Below are positions 46,115 through 59,339 of a stretch of 64,000 nt of DNA, piece after piece. Source of the stretch: Topomyia yanbarensis (lineage: Eukaryota > Arthropoda > Insecta > Diptera > Culicidae); contig NC_080671.1 of assembly GCF_030247195.1 (NCBI RefSeq), positions 9,315,343 through 9,379,342 on the forward strand, in the 5' to 3' direction. The notes beneath the pieces are model-generated. The model saw only the letters and a list, made by a program, of their open reading frames with translations, did not search any database and was not told where the DNA came from. How positions within the stretch are numbered: position 1 is the stretch's first letter; every line of letters starts with the position of its first letter. A program made the translations under genes and the position numbers.

Positions 46115-49100
46115 TCTCATTCGACTTACTTAGAATCCGACACTAACTTAGTTACAGGACTAAGCTAGTGCCGGATTGACGCTAGCTCCAAAAAAACGGA
46201 GACACTAATTGTGTTCCTGATCAAACTCCTAATCAAGCGTGATGTCCCGCAAGAAAAGGAATTCATTGTTCACGGGACACTGCCAAGCTTGTTTACAGAA
46301 CTAAATTTGGATATTCCCCATTTGTTTCTCGATGGAAACGGGTGGTACATTGTGAAAAGACAATTCTCAACTTATGCTCCCATCCTATAGCCAAAACTAT
46401 CCGTATCAGTCGTAACCATTGTCACCTAGCAGACAATCGAACGGATACAAACACTCTATTGTACGACATTGAAACATGGTAAACAACTAAGCGTCTCCAC
46501 GCGACCCAGCCTACCTAGATATACACTAGCTAAATTACACAACTACAAGTCTCCACACACGACTAAATCCTTCGCATGATCTGATTAGCTTTAAAGGTGA
46601 AAAGCATTACTCAATTATCCGCAGTGCATATGTTATTTTCTGACAGCAGCGCACCGCTCGTTCCTCCCCCCACCGACCCTACACTAAACCCAGTCTGACA
46701 TCGTGCAATATATCCTCATCATTCCTCCGAGTGAGTGAGTTAGTGTGTGCCTTTTAGAACCAAACCTCACGTATGTAGATATAGGCCCTAAACGACTAAA
46801 GCAGCAGCAGCAGCACCAGCTAGTTTATTGGCGTGAATGAGCCATTTCAGTCAGCAGTTGTTATTGTTGTTGTTGTTGTTGCTATCGGGCTGGGGCTCTG
46901 ATCCGGCGAAGGGGGTGGACAGCTGGATCGGTACTGGAAAGTGGAACAACGCTCGTTAAGAGTAGTTGCCTTGGCGTACATACATACTTTCATTTTAATG
47001 CCTCAACTACACCGGTCTTTTCGCTAGTGGGTGTATATGTGTGTGTGTATGTTCCCATTTTCAGCCCTGGCATTGCAAACTACTAGCACTAGATAACACG
47101 AACTTGGCGTTTCCATTATTTGCGGCATTATCATTCACATTTTACGATTGCGTTAACCCCGTGCCGCCTGTGTAAACGCGTGCACCTGAAACGGAACAAA
47201 AAAACTGCAGTCCGCTCTTGTGTTATGCAGCGAAGGGAATGTAGGAAACCTTAAAACTACTGGGCATTACCACTTTGGAGCGGCCTCATTAAACGTGGGT
47301 TTTACGTAAGCGATAGGAAATTTTCCGTCAGCTGTATACTGCGGCGGTGGAGAGCTCGGGAAGGCATACTGGAATTTTTGCAGCTAGTGTCAGTATAAGG
47401 AATGTAGAACTTTTGATTTTTCAATTAAAAAAAGTTTTCGTAGTTTGTGATTTGCTTCATAAACTCAAAACAAAAATAAACACTTGAGGAAAAACTATAT
47501 GTTGACGGTTTGAGCTGAACTATCAACAGCAAAGTAGGTTGGCCAACTAGATTGGATACATACATCAAACGTAACACCACGCGTCTCCTTCCGCTAGTTG
47601 TTGGGTGAATGTATCGAGCTTTACTCTCACGGCTCGAGATCAGTTTGGTTAAACAAATCAAACGTCGTTTATCTTAAACCGAATCAAATGGCTAGGAAAG
47701 GTTCAAGAGTTGTTGTTTTCTTGCCTGACGACCATAAACAGAACAAAAAAAAACTGGAAATAAATAACGCAGCAAACGCAACTTCAATAACGCACCAGCG
47801 TAAAAATATGGAAGACCCGTGCCGAAGGCACCCCCTTCCATCAGCGGGGTCTCCAAAAGGCACAGCAACAGCGAGAACACAAAAAAGAGCTGAAAAGCGA
47901 TTGTAGGTTCGCAAAGCCCAGGGATGGATGAATACCGGGACAGTGGATGAAACAGCAGTGGAAACACCAGCAGCAACAGAGGAGAGAAAAAAAAACTTTT
48001 GCAATAAATAAAATCGTAAAAATTTGTAATAATTTTTCCTGCTCTTCGTCGAACCGCGCTGAATGTGTAGTGAAGCAGCTGTGGAAGGGGTTGTTGGCGG
48101 CAACCCGAAATTTATCAACAGTTGTAATAGCAATAGAAAAGCAATTTGAGTTGTAAGGTGAAAAGTCTTACGATAGTCACTTTGATTTTTTGCCTCGGCT
48201 TTTCGCAATTCGCTTGCAAATGGCGAGGCGAATGGGAAATAAATTGTAATGAGTCTCTGTGCGCGGGAACGAGAGGGAACGAAAGAGCAACACTAGGAAT
48301 TTTGGCACCCGTTGTCGGAGGCTGGTCTTTGAGGAAATAAATCGAAATATATGCCGGTGGTAACTGATCCTGGTAGTTTTTCGTTTTGAATCAACCATAT
48401 TTGATATGGTATTCCTCAATGCTGATTCCAATGATTCAAGGCGACTGTTTTTAATGCTAATAGTCCGACCGAAATAGCTTATTTTCTATGATCACGCAAG
48501 TTCCGACTTTTCAAAAAAAAAGCAGCAAAACGATGCGAAAGCTACGTAATAGTCTCCGTAATCGAACCAATCAATCAAATTCAGCATTTTACGCGAGTGT
48601 TAATAATTCAGCGGCTTCATAGATCCATAACCGCAATGTGCGTATTGCGAGGATTCGCTCAATACCTAATTCATCCCCAAACCTTCCTCCGACCGAAAAT
48701 GTTTCGCTGGCTTCCAACAAGTTCTAGTACAAAAACGAAACAAAATCAGGTTAATGGCGACCGGTAATAAGTTCAAAGCATTTATTTTGAAACGACGACG
48801 AAAAAGAAAAAAAAAAGAAACCTCCAAATGTCAACAAGGCGCGTAAGACCGGGAAGGGTGATCGGTGTTTAACAGATAGCTACATTAGTTTTATCGTTTA
48901 TTAGATTTTTTCCAGTCCGATTCTTTTACTCAAACTTTTTTCTTTTGCTCGACTAGATGGCCCTTTTAAACTGCCATGAATCACGTACATTTTCAATTTA
49001 ATTTGTGCTTTGCTAGCCCCATCTCGGGCTCGGACAGCCAACCAATCGGTGCTTTTTAAAGCTCTTCGCCGACGGCGGTAAGAAAATGAAAAAGCTTTAC

Positions 49101-49960
49101 ACAATAATTTCTGATTTATTGATTTAGGAATTAAAAGAAATCCCCAACAATTGATTTAACTGAAATTTATTCAAGCCCACGGCGTCGGGCTCTTTCTCGA
49201 AGAGGAACTGGCTTGCAAATTTTTGAGCTTACCTAACGGCAGGCTGACGTTATTTGACCATCAATTCTCCCCATCATCGAGGAAGAAAAACACTCTTTCA
49301 CAGCTCGCGCCGAAAGGAATCGATAATAGCTGGAACAACGGTTAAAGGGGTAATTACCTTATAAAATAATGAGTTTTCCGCGGCCTCCTACCTACTCACA
49401 GCCGATGGCTGTGGATAATAAGGCAGCCAGCAAAAAGGGCGGAAAAGGAGTGCCATATACCGGAATCGGCATTATGCGGCCCCGATGCGAAATATACAAG
49501 GGGGTTGGAAAATTTCCAATCATCGTCGTGAAGTCGTCGGTGGGCGCGAGCAGCGATTTGCTGTTGCGTGCAATAAATCATGAAATTCGAAATAATGTAC
49601 CCGGGTGTGCGGACGAAGACAGGAGGGGGAGGGGAGAGGAAATGGTTCGGCTAAGTAGGTGGCAGAGCGATGGGGCAGAACTGTTTACCATGAATTGTGT
49701 ATAAAATTAATCAAAAATATAAATAATCGGGACGATTGCGGAAGACGGAAAACTATCACTGATGGGTGGTGCTGGGCAAGTCTGGAAAATTTTCCGAACA
49801 GAGGAGGAAAAACATTAAGAGTCGCAGGGAAAGAAAGGCAGGTCTTCTGCCGGCCGTGGTTGATTGGACTGGTTTTGATTAGCCTTAGTCAGTTGGAGCC
49901 GAGTTATTCCGTTTGTTAGTGCTCGGTGATTTGTTTCATATGACGCTGTAGTTAATTTTG
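46115..49960. other. Moderate-GC single-copy intron block
   Basis: A short repeat H relative lies at 46125-46165 (CTTAGAATCCGACACTAACT). CAG repeats lie at 46799-46815 and TTG repeats at 46861-46880. The 174-codon minus frame at 47684-48208 and the 111-codon plus frame at 49369-49704 have no recognisable domain and are not called. Confidence 0.4.
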
Positions 49961-50217
49961 TGATAATTACGCCTCATGAAACTGTTCTAGCTGTTTTGAT
50001 TGCATTGGTCCAGAGATTGTTCGTTAAAACAGTCAGGAGTTTCTTTTAGAATACAACTACATGAAATAGGAATACAATTGATACAGATAGGCGTCAATTG
50101 AAAAAGACCGATCAATAAATATTACTTAAAAATTTATCTACAGAAATGTGACCAATGACTGACTGTTCTGAATTTGTCTGAATTCCAATAAAAAAAATAT
50201 GAGAAGATCACAATACC

Positions 50218-50667
50218 TTGACGGCGATAAACGGATTTGTTGAAAGTCAGTTCGAACTACAGGTAGAAGCCATATACTCCGACTCCCTCGTGGCCTACGA
50301 CAAAATTGATTATCAGATAATAGTTTCCAAGCTGTACAGACTTGCATTCAATGGCTATTTCTTGAATTGGCTTCTCTCATACCTGACTGAACGAGAAATG
50401 ACAGTCAAAATTGGAGTCTGCATGATATCTCCATTTTCGGTTAACACGGAAGTTCCTCAGGGTAGTCAACTTGGACCGTTTATATTTCTACTCTACCTAA
50501 ACGACGTAAACCTTTTGTTGAATTATATGAAACTTTCCTTTGCGGACGACTTTAAACTATTTAAACTATTAGTTTTGCTAATTAGTGTCAAGTTTTTGGG
50601 AAAAAAAAATGTTTTGAAATTTGTAATATATGACACTAACCATTTGATTGAAAAGTTTTTAGGCTAA
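50218..50667 (+). pseudogene. LINE reverse-transcriptase palm fragment (longest relic in the window)
   Basis: An open stretch of about 150 codons contains the ordered RT blocks AYDKIDYQIIVSKLYRLAFN (palm aspartate region), FLNWLLSYLTEREMTVKIG, SVNTEVPQGSQLGPFIFLLY with LNDV, and SFADDFKLFKLL. FADD is the catalytic aspartate pair, so motifs A to C are present in one frame. A Jockey/CR1-type non-LTR element is indicated by VPQGS-LGP-LFLL-LND and FADD-KL. Beyond KLL the sequence loses similarity and stops at 667. With no upstream endonuclease or fingers it is a 5'- and 3'-truncated copy. It is in the same orientation as ab. Confidence 0.85.
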
Positions 50668-51149
50668 ATCCAGGCGTTCATACTGCATATGCAAGTACAA
50701 AAATTCCAACCAATGCACTTATCATACTTAACTACTTCCTCCTGCTCTGTTAATCTCAACACGCATAGTGGTTTACGAATAAAATGTCGTACGAGCTGGA
50801 TTTACGTAAACCTAAGTGTTTTGGACGGCTCAGTGCTGAAGAAATTCTTAAGGCGTTAATAGACAAGCCAATTTTAATCAGCACTCAAATTGGCACAAAA
50901 ATTTCGTGTTTTAAGCTTAACTGTCCACTTATTTTGAAGGAAACCCAAGCACCAAAATATACAGGCAAACCACTCGAAAATATACCAATTTGCTGACGTA
51001 CACTTCACCGTAAACACTTTGCGATTGAAATTTTTTGGTTGAAAAACTGTACTTTCGCACCATACATTGAGTGGAAACGATGGCGATTTCACTGACAACA
51101 TTGAAGCAACGCCAGACGATGCCGGTAAACGAAATCCGAGCCGAAGATG

Positions 51150-51262
51150 TTGCTGTGTAAAAAACTTATCTCAGAAAATCTCAACGAGCTCAGCTGGGAT
51201 TGAACTCAGACCCACCGGACTAATAAGCGGTCACGCTTACCACTGAACCAACGGGGCCACCA
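51150..51262 (-). mobile_element. tRNA-derived SINE head, second copy
   Basis: The minus strand reads GGTGGCCCCGTTGGTTCAGT, then GGTAAGCGTGACCGCTTATT, CTGAGTTCAATCCCAGCTGA and GCTCGTTGAGATTTTCTGAG. It matches the head of the SINE at 34540-35080 through the A- and B-box regions and diverges after GAGATTTT. Confidence 0.75.
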
Positions 51263-51944
51263 AACCGCAAACCTCTACGATACTTAGAGCATTAGAGGAT
51301 TAGTTCGGCGATACATGTAGTACCACCCACCCACATTGGGCACCGAGGTTGACATAAGTTTTGCAGTTTTCGTGGGAAACGAATATATTTTTAGAAATCT
51401 AAAAGAAATTTGCCTCGGTTTTCTCGAAGCCATAACACACGAAATAAAAAAAGGAAAATTTTGCATTGAAATACAAAATTCAAAATACATACGCAACATA
51501 ACAGCGATGCCCTGTAGCTGCAGTAAAAATCTAGCAACATTTTTAATTCAACCCACTCGCAATCTCCGAACTTTTTTTTTTCTTCCGCTCTGCCAGTCTA
51601 CTAAGGATATTACCTTCGTAAAAAAAAGATTTTTCCCTGCGTACATGATCGACCGAAAATAAAAGTCGCACAGACAGAATAAGCTTCGTAAAACCCGTTT
51701 TAAATATATTAGAATGTAAAAATCGGAAATAAACTTGAAGCGTAAAAAATCGGACTGAGATTCTTCGCTCTAAAAGCTTTAAACCGCAAAAACTTTGCAA
51801 GCATGAACCCGCAGTTCTATAGATTAAAAGTTGGCTAAACAAAATTACTTTATAAGAATCGGATATATTTTTTATACTGAACGCTATTTTATACGACTCT
51901 TACACCAAAGCACCAATTCGATTTTTATTTGCTTGATGTTTATA

Positions 51945-52060
51945 TCATATTTTTACAATCTATTTTTTTTACATTTTAACGACATTCAATTAGCTAGAGA
52001 TTACTGGGTAGGGAAAGTTATGAAATTTAGAGCCATAGTACTCAAGTGAGAGCAAGGATG
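51945..52060 (+). repeat. Dispersed repeat, copy of 2110-2235
   Basis: AACGACATTCAATTAGCTAG, then GCCATAGTACTCAAGTGAGA; see 2110. Confidence 0.5.
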
Positions 52061-55000
52061 TGAAGTAAACAGATCGGAAAACTAGAAGTGACAGGGTCAT
52101 TAAAACAGACTTAATATCGTACGGGCTTAACTTTTGTCTTCTGCTGATGAGGGTCGAGCTTAGGAAGCATAACTACGAATCATCCGAGTTCACCAGCATG
52201 TGTCTTGGCATAGACAGAATCTAATATATTTGAAGCGGGTTTTACGAGGTATGTTATGCCCATACGACTTGTATTTTCGGTCGTTCTATATGATAAACAC
52301 AACTGTCAATTCGCTTCATACCCTAAAACAAAGCGTAGAGAATATTTTAGAATGAATATAATATCGAAATAGTAATTCCATCCAAAGCTATCCTGCTCGG
52401 ACTAGAGATCTGGAACAAGTTGGCACTGTAAGACGTTATCGTGCACAGAAGTTTTCTTTTGCGGTATTTGTCTTCACTAGTGCTCAATGGATAGCACTTA
52501 ACTCACCTTTACCACCTCTTCGTGACACCCAAAAAGAGAATTCTTTACACTTTTTCTCGATCATGCTTTTATGCGTCTGTACACTCTAAATTTATTACTA
52601 ATGATGTACAAAGCCGATTGATAAAACATCCGTTCCAAGTTTCACACTTCACTGTCTAAACGTACATCTACATGCTACTCATTCGACTAGCGAGCGACGA
52701 ATAAAGCACAACAATACATGCGGGAGTTATATAACTTTCCAATTCATATTCGATTAGCTCTTAGATGTTCCATATTGAAGGTACTGTTTGTAATAGACTG
52801 GGTAATTTCAGTTTTTTCTTTTTTCTGCTTATCTGAAAATCAGTTTTAGTGGTATTTATAGAAGTCATGCATGCTTTAAAGTTCAATACAGGATTGGTGA
52901 ACAATTTTACAATTGCCAAATGCGCAAATGATGTAATTCGTTCAGTATAATGAAAGTTACTAACGTTCAAAAGCTTACACTCATGCTTTCATTTTTAAAT
53001 TACTTTATAAACAACTTGTCAAAAATTATAAGAAATCAGTCATGAAAAATTTTCTATTGATTGATACTTGATACTTTTATGGGTGAGAGGAGTCTAGCCC
53101 AATTTTACAATCGGTAAAAAAAATTTTTCGTCGTCGAAACACAGACATTAGACCGCACAAAACAAAACGAACGTAGAATATGCCGGAGAACTCCGAAGTT
53201 TATGATTTGGCAAGGCATCTGCAGTCGTGCGATTGCGCACTGACATCACCTTGTTTGACTGCTGATTATCAAACAAGAGTTGCTTAGGAAATGGTACACA
53301 GGAATTCATACCAATCTGACCCATACTAAAACCTCAACCATTGCCGGCCGTTCTCGTCTCCATCGTTCACTGGGAGGGATGAAGTAGGCGGAAGTGTTGA
53401 TGCTTCAACTACTTAACAGAAGGACGATGATTTATCAGACTCTTCCATAGGGGTCGGCTTGGAAAGGTATTGCGCACTTTCCACCCACGCACTTTAAAGT
53501 GCGAGTGATCTCGAAACTGCGAGCTGTCAAAACCAGTCGAACTAACTAGTCTATGTGAAGAATTCACAAAAAGAATGGTAAGTGCGCAGTGCGGGTAGAA
53601 TCCAGTTTTTAGTGCCACAAGCTATATAAGGTCTAGGATTCGCTCCAAACAAGCGATGCGACCTGTAAAGCATAGTTTATTATGTTGTTATTGAGATAGA
53701 CTTCGAGAACACGATCACTCGAAAAAGAAAAGATCTTGTTTGGTTTTTGAGTTTTTTTTTAAATTTTGGGTAGCCGGCTACCGAGAGTATTTTCTCTGCA
53801 ATTATGCACTGAGTCTGACTGAGTTACTATTGCAATAGTATTCAAGCAGGTTTCGTTATTTCTTCTCTGCGATATTTTTATTATGTTGAAAACAACCGAG
53901 TGACAACACCTAATATAGACAAATAGTTATGATAGAGCGAAATATTATAAATGAAGGATTTTTTTTCTCTCCTTCATATCGGATTGTTTATAAACTACTC
54001 TTATACGACCATTGAAGGGAACTACAAGTTGATGATAATCTGATGCAGGGACTTGTTATCAATAACGAAACTCGGCTTAGAATCATATATGCATAAGAGG
54101 CGAGTTTTCAAATCTTCAATCAACTATTCATTCTAACGGTAGTGACACCTAGATTCGTTCGAAGTCTCTCATTCTCCTACTATCTGCAGAAGGCTGATAA
54201 CACCCAGTCGTTGTTGATCTATTTACCCCTTGGATTAAGCGTTGCGCTCAACCGTGAGGTAGATATTGGTTGACATATTAATACAAAAGGTTACCAAGAA
54301 ATCCGCCTGTAGTGAGATAATAGATTTCTCATGTTGGCAAGGCATTTGTAGTCGTGGAAGGTAAAACTAGATTTTTATCACTTTGACACAGCGACAATGG
54401 TAGAATTGTCTTCTTATGTGCCTCCGAAAGAGAATTTGGCCATTCGTTCAATCCCACGAAGATTCCCTGTCACATTTTTTAGAACATTTTTGTTTTTTTT
54501 TTATTTTATCGAACTGCGTCAAATTCTTTGAGTGGATTAGTAGGTCGAATTAATGTATTTTACCAAAATTCGGCCATCAGTGCGTTTTTGGAAAGTTTAC
54601 AGGTACATTTAAAGAAAATTTCGTAAATAGTTAATTTAATGAAGTCGGTATTTTACAATACCGCAATGATGATGATGTCACATACGCTTCACTGAGCTCT
54701 GTCCCATTCATCATTGCGTTAACTTAAACATCTCGAATCATCATGCCCCAAACATTGAATAATTAATGTCGATGATTTATTTCTCAACATAATCGGTAAT
54801 TAGACAACAGTTCAGTAAAATAAACCGGTCAGGTTTGAAAAATTGCAGTTTAAAGCACGGCACGGTCGCCATGTGGTATTAATATTTATACAGATTTTTG
54901 AAAAAAGTTTATTGCTCACGGCATCGCTTCGTGGTTTAAATGTGCAAATTTTTGTCTTTAATTATTCTGCGACTAAACCGTAAGGTTTTGAGATTCAGTG

Positions 55001-55600
55001 ACTTTAGAAAGATTGTTGGAGTTGTTAAGGCGTATTTTTAGAAGTAGTTTGATTCATTCATATAGGATACTAACCATTGCTTCAGAACTTTGTAGGACTA
55101 TTTCATCTACATATTTTTACAACTTGTTGAGAAATTTGTTCAGGAAGTATGATATTTTTAATCGAAGAACGGTCGCAACATTTTCATAAAAATACATCGT
55201 GGTGTCTTAAAATGTTCAACAATATTGTGGTTTTTTATAACATGTACAACATTGCAGAGAACATTTTCGTAGAGACATACGACTCATAAGAAAGGAACCG
55301 ATGCAGTTACAGATTTGATACCTTCAAATGAATTGCTAAAAACAATATTTTATACAACTTTACTGAAGACTCAAACTGTGTGTCTACTTCCAGTAAAAAG
55401 TTATATTTTATGAATGCTATTACATTTCATTTTGGAACCGTCTACATTTGAATGTCCATACTGACGATGCTAAAAATATTTCTGAAGTTACCAAACACAA
55501 AACCATGTGATTTTGCCTCAAAATAATTAAAGGTCGCATATTTCCACACTAGATAATCGAAAATTTCAGAGAATCTAGTATGAGTGATAACGGACAAAAA
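52061..55600. other. AT-rich DNA, no gene recognised
   Basis: No supported coding region. A GCACTTTAAAGTGC palindrome lies at about 53489-53502. AGCCGGCTACCGAGAGT at about 53773 recurs near 62660, probably a diverged repeat. Confidence 0.35.
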
Positions 55601-55689
55601 GACGATTACTGTGAAATGTTAAATATGAATGTAATGTGGCTCATCTAAGTGTAATTCATATCTTATTTCGGCGGAAACTTTTCATTTAA

Positions 55690-55850
55690 TCTTCTGTTCC
55701 TCAAGGAGGCATCCTAGCACTTCTAGTATTCTACTTTTACATTAATGATTCATACGACTTTGGTAATTCAAATTTGTTATATATTTAAAACATTCATATG
55801 GACTCGTCTCGAATTATTCAGAGGCTGAACACAACCCTCATAGTTTCAAT
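55690..55850 (+). pseudogene. LINE reverse-transcriptase fragment, PQG block
   Basis: The frame SSVPQGGILALLVFYFYIND, then SYDFGNSNLLYI, is the VPQG--L-PL-F--YIND block of a Jockey/CR1-type RT. A stop follows before the ADD box; after it the DNA reads SSRIIQRLNTTL, like the region downstream of the catalytic box. Decayed and short. Confidence 0.6.
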
Positions 55851-55949
55851 TTATTCAGTTAAATTTTTATGTTGAACATTTATTTTTCAAATTGTACTAC
55901 CGGGCAAATTCTTCACTAACCGAGTGGTACAATTTAGCCGCCTCGAAAA

Positions 55950-58900
55950 TTCCAAACATTCGTCGCACTTTACTTCAATTACGACCGTCTCATCCCTATC
56001 AGCTGCAAAGTAGCACTCCGTCATACCTATAATTTCGGTAAACAATAAAGCAATACTTGTAGGAACCTGATTTTAATGGGGGTTTCCGTCTAACGGTAAG
56101 TTTCAGTGCTTTCCACCCATCACTAACCGCCCCAGCCAGGCGACATTTCAAGGTAAATGGGCTAAAAGTTAGTCTACCAACTGATACCAGCAATGGCTCC
56201 GACTAAAATAATAACTCTTCGCTTCTAATGGTTCCACCCGAACCCTCCGCTCCGGACGTAAAGAAATAAAAAAAAACTAAAATAAATAGTAATAAAAAGC
56301 TCCAGTAAAACACACAACCGGCTATGTCTCGCTCGGTAATTTCCAACCTCAAAATCAATTTCAACGGGTTTCGGTTAATTATTTTTTATTACCACCACCA
56401 ACCTGCCGTGCAGCATTGATCCTCCGAAACTACCCGTTCGTCAAAAAAAGAAACGCAGACGTAATGAAAATGGCTTACCTGAAACTTTCAGGAAAGACAT
56501 TAATGTACCAGTTCTTGATCACGAAAACCCGGCACCCAACACAGCACCACCCACCACCACCCGTCGTCGTCACTCTTTGTTCTGACGATGTAGTTAGAAT
56601 CGCGGATCTAGATTTTGGCTTTTCTTTCCGTCGTAAATCACGCACCGACTCTTATGCTCGCTGGCACCTACCCACCCACGCCACATCAGGCATACATTAG
56701 ACTTTGACAAGCCGCAATTTAGATTAAAATTCAATGCCCACTTCCCTGTCCCAGCAGCAGCAGCAGCACAGCTAGCGGCCGTCGCCATCGGGGTTTGCTT
56801 GTTCGGTTGGATGATTGCATTTGCGTTACAAGTAAATTAACCCCCTAGTGTTGCCCACTACTGCTCAAGGACCGAAGTTCATAAATTAACATTGAAATTA
56901 CGCTTTCCCCTTCCCCCTTTCCTTGCATCACACGAGCTCGTGGTAAGGCTGCTACTGCTACATCCCGGTCGGAATAGTAATTAGTGCTTAAGTAAAGTCA
57001 CTTTCACTCAGTATGCTACTGCTACTGCTATTGCTACCCATCACATTTGCAAATAAATCATTCCCAGGCCTGCTGGTGCTGGTACTAATCAGGATCACCA
57101 CCGCCAGCTGCGACCATGGAAAGAAAATGCGGCAATCCATCGTGAGATGGCGCTTTTAATCCTTCTTTGTGATTCATTGGCATTCGTTTTGCACCCCGTC
57201 CATCGGTTGCTGATCTATGGTGTAGCCTTTTCATTTGTTGTTTTTTCTTTGCCCCTTTGGACATGGTCAAAGATCACAGTCAGTACCAGTCTGGTGAGAT
57301 GTGGCAAGTGAGTATTAGAATAGGGTTCCTAAACAACGTCTAAGTTCGGATGGGAGCGGTTAGAAAAGTAGGTTAACAACTGCAAACCCTATTCCGATAA
57401 AGAAAAATCTCAGTCAAACAAATCTTCCTTTGATCTGTGAAGCAACTAACTTCCTTCCGACACTCCGTTGTTTATTTAATTTATTATTTATGTATGTAGA
57501 TATCAGAATTATGTAAATCTTTTTGTTTTCGTTCAGGCTCAATTTGTATACTTTTGTTTTTTTTTTTGTTATCCTGTTCCGTTCGAGTCATTGTTTCTAT
57601 CCGTCTAGTTGCCCTGTGTGATTGTTTTTCACCCTCCTTCACATGCACACTAACGTGCCCCAGTTCACCCGGCGAGTTAGACTAACGATCGAACACGCCA
57701 CGGAATAAAATATTTGCCGTCAATAATGTGATGAAAGCGCACCCTTTTCTCGACCTGAACTCTCTAGCCTTATCCTGGCGCGCTATCACTACATTCGTAT
57801 TTTCCAACGCTGTTTCCTAAATTTATTTTTCCGGGCACTCCGCTCTACTTCCAGTTTCTTTTTCTGACAACATTCCACCCCCTTGTCTATGTCCTGAGTT
57901 TTTTTTTTTGGCAATTCATTGCCCGAAGAGTGATAGAACTCAGCGCTGAAGAAAGACTGGTCGCCCAATTCCGTCCAAATTTAGCGATGGCTCCTTCTTC
58001 AGTTATGGTTATTTATGTATATAAATATACCTAAATTAAATTAATTGAAGCCGGAGAGTTTGACCACTGCCGGATGCGCACGGCCAGCGCAGTGACAAAG
58101 AACCTGCCGAGAAGTAGTACTAAAAGGCTAACGCAATTTGACGGAGCAAAATTTTAATCAGTGTAAATTATGACTCCTCTTGTGCCTCTTCATCCTTGCT
58201 GGTCACAGTTTACAATGTTTGGCTCAACAACAAAGCACAGTTGAAAGCAGAGCGAACAAAAAAAAACCACCACCAGAAACGCAAATTAGAAGCTCTATAC
58301 GAGTATCACAGAGTCGACAGTTAAAAAAATAAACAAATTTACATTCTAATTGTTCCCAAAAAGAAGAAAAAATCCGGTGTGCTCTAGTTAGTGAAACTAG
58401 GTGGTTACCTAAATCGGCCGAAATGACATGGCTCTTTGACGTGTTTGAGTAAAATGTAAAAATCCCCGCGCACTTGTGGCGAACAGGCAGTAAAACTTCC
58501 AATAATCGGTTGAATACTTTTCCGTAGGATAATTACAAAATTATTCAAATTATTTGTTTGCTTGAGAAAACTTTCTCGGAAAGCTTCGCAATGGGATTCA
58601 GCACGAAACGAAGACTTGTGTCAATTTGTGGGCAAACCGACAGAGCGAACATCATCGCTTGCTGTTTCCCAGCTGCCTATCTTGCAGGCGCAATAGGATT
58701 TTAATTCAAATGTAAATAATTAAATCATATCGTTCCCGATGAGTTTCACCCGCTCTTCGATCATAGGAAAAATACAGTTTGTGTTTCTATAGGCAAAACC
58801 CCCCGGTACATTTTATCATATAGCTTAAACCGCTCGGGCTCGGGCTGCCTCCGTCGCATGTCTCATCTCTATTATTTTTAACATTAACAAACAATGTGCC

Positions 58901-58950
58901 TTGTGATGCCGTGTTTCCAGCTTGCGAGAGGATGTGATGTTGTCGAGCGT
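55950..58950. other. Moderate-GC single-copy intron block
   Basis: No gene is supported. A CAG run lies at about 56752-56768 and GCTACTGCTA repeats at 56949 and 57014-57035. Pyrimidine-rich stretches are frequent between 57.5 and 57.9 kb. Confidence 0.4.
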
Positions 58951-59264
58951 ATAACAATCAATTTTCTGGTTTTCAGTTTCTGTGTGTATTAAATGTTTCC
59001 TGTCTTCGTTACCAAGGTACTGCACGGAGAAAATAAAATGTTTAAATAGAGTGAAAATCGAAAGTCGATGAACGAATTATAGAGCCGTTTTCTGCAAAAA
59101 ATGCGGTTGCTTTTTGTCCTTGCAACGATTTCTGTTCATACTTCTACGAATCTGTTTTTCGGAGATTTTCGTTTTTTTACAGTAGCAGTATTTCGTCCAA
59201 AGTGATCTATTTCAGTCACTGCAACTAAATGTTTCATATTTTAAAAAATTGTATGGTAATTTTT

Positions 59265-59332
59265 CCTGTTCCACTCATCAGTAACTGACACCAACTTGAT
59301 GCCAGATAGACGATGTATCCAAACTAAAGTAC
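59265..59332 (+). repeat. Dispersed repeat H, copy 2
   Basis: CTGTTCCACTCATCAGTAAC, then GACACCAACTTGATGCCAGA and TAGACGATGTATCC match 24485-24550 at most positions. Confidence 0.55.
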
Positions 59333-59339
59333 ATTTAAC

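Noticed and set aside
47684..48208. 174-codon minus-strand frame with hydrophobic stretches
   Set aside because: Hydrophobic runs come from A-rich plus-strand DNA; composition and context do not support a gene.
49369..49704. 111-codon plus-strand frame
   Set aside because: Plausible composition but no domain, signal or splice evidence; too short to call in an intron.
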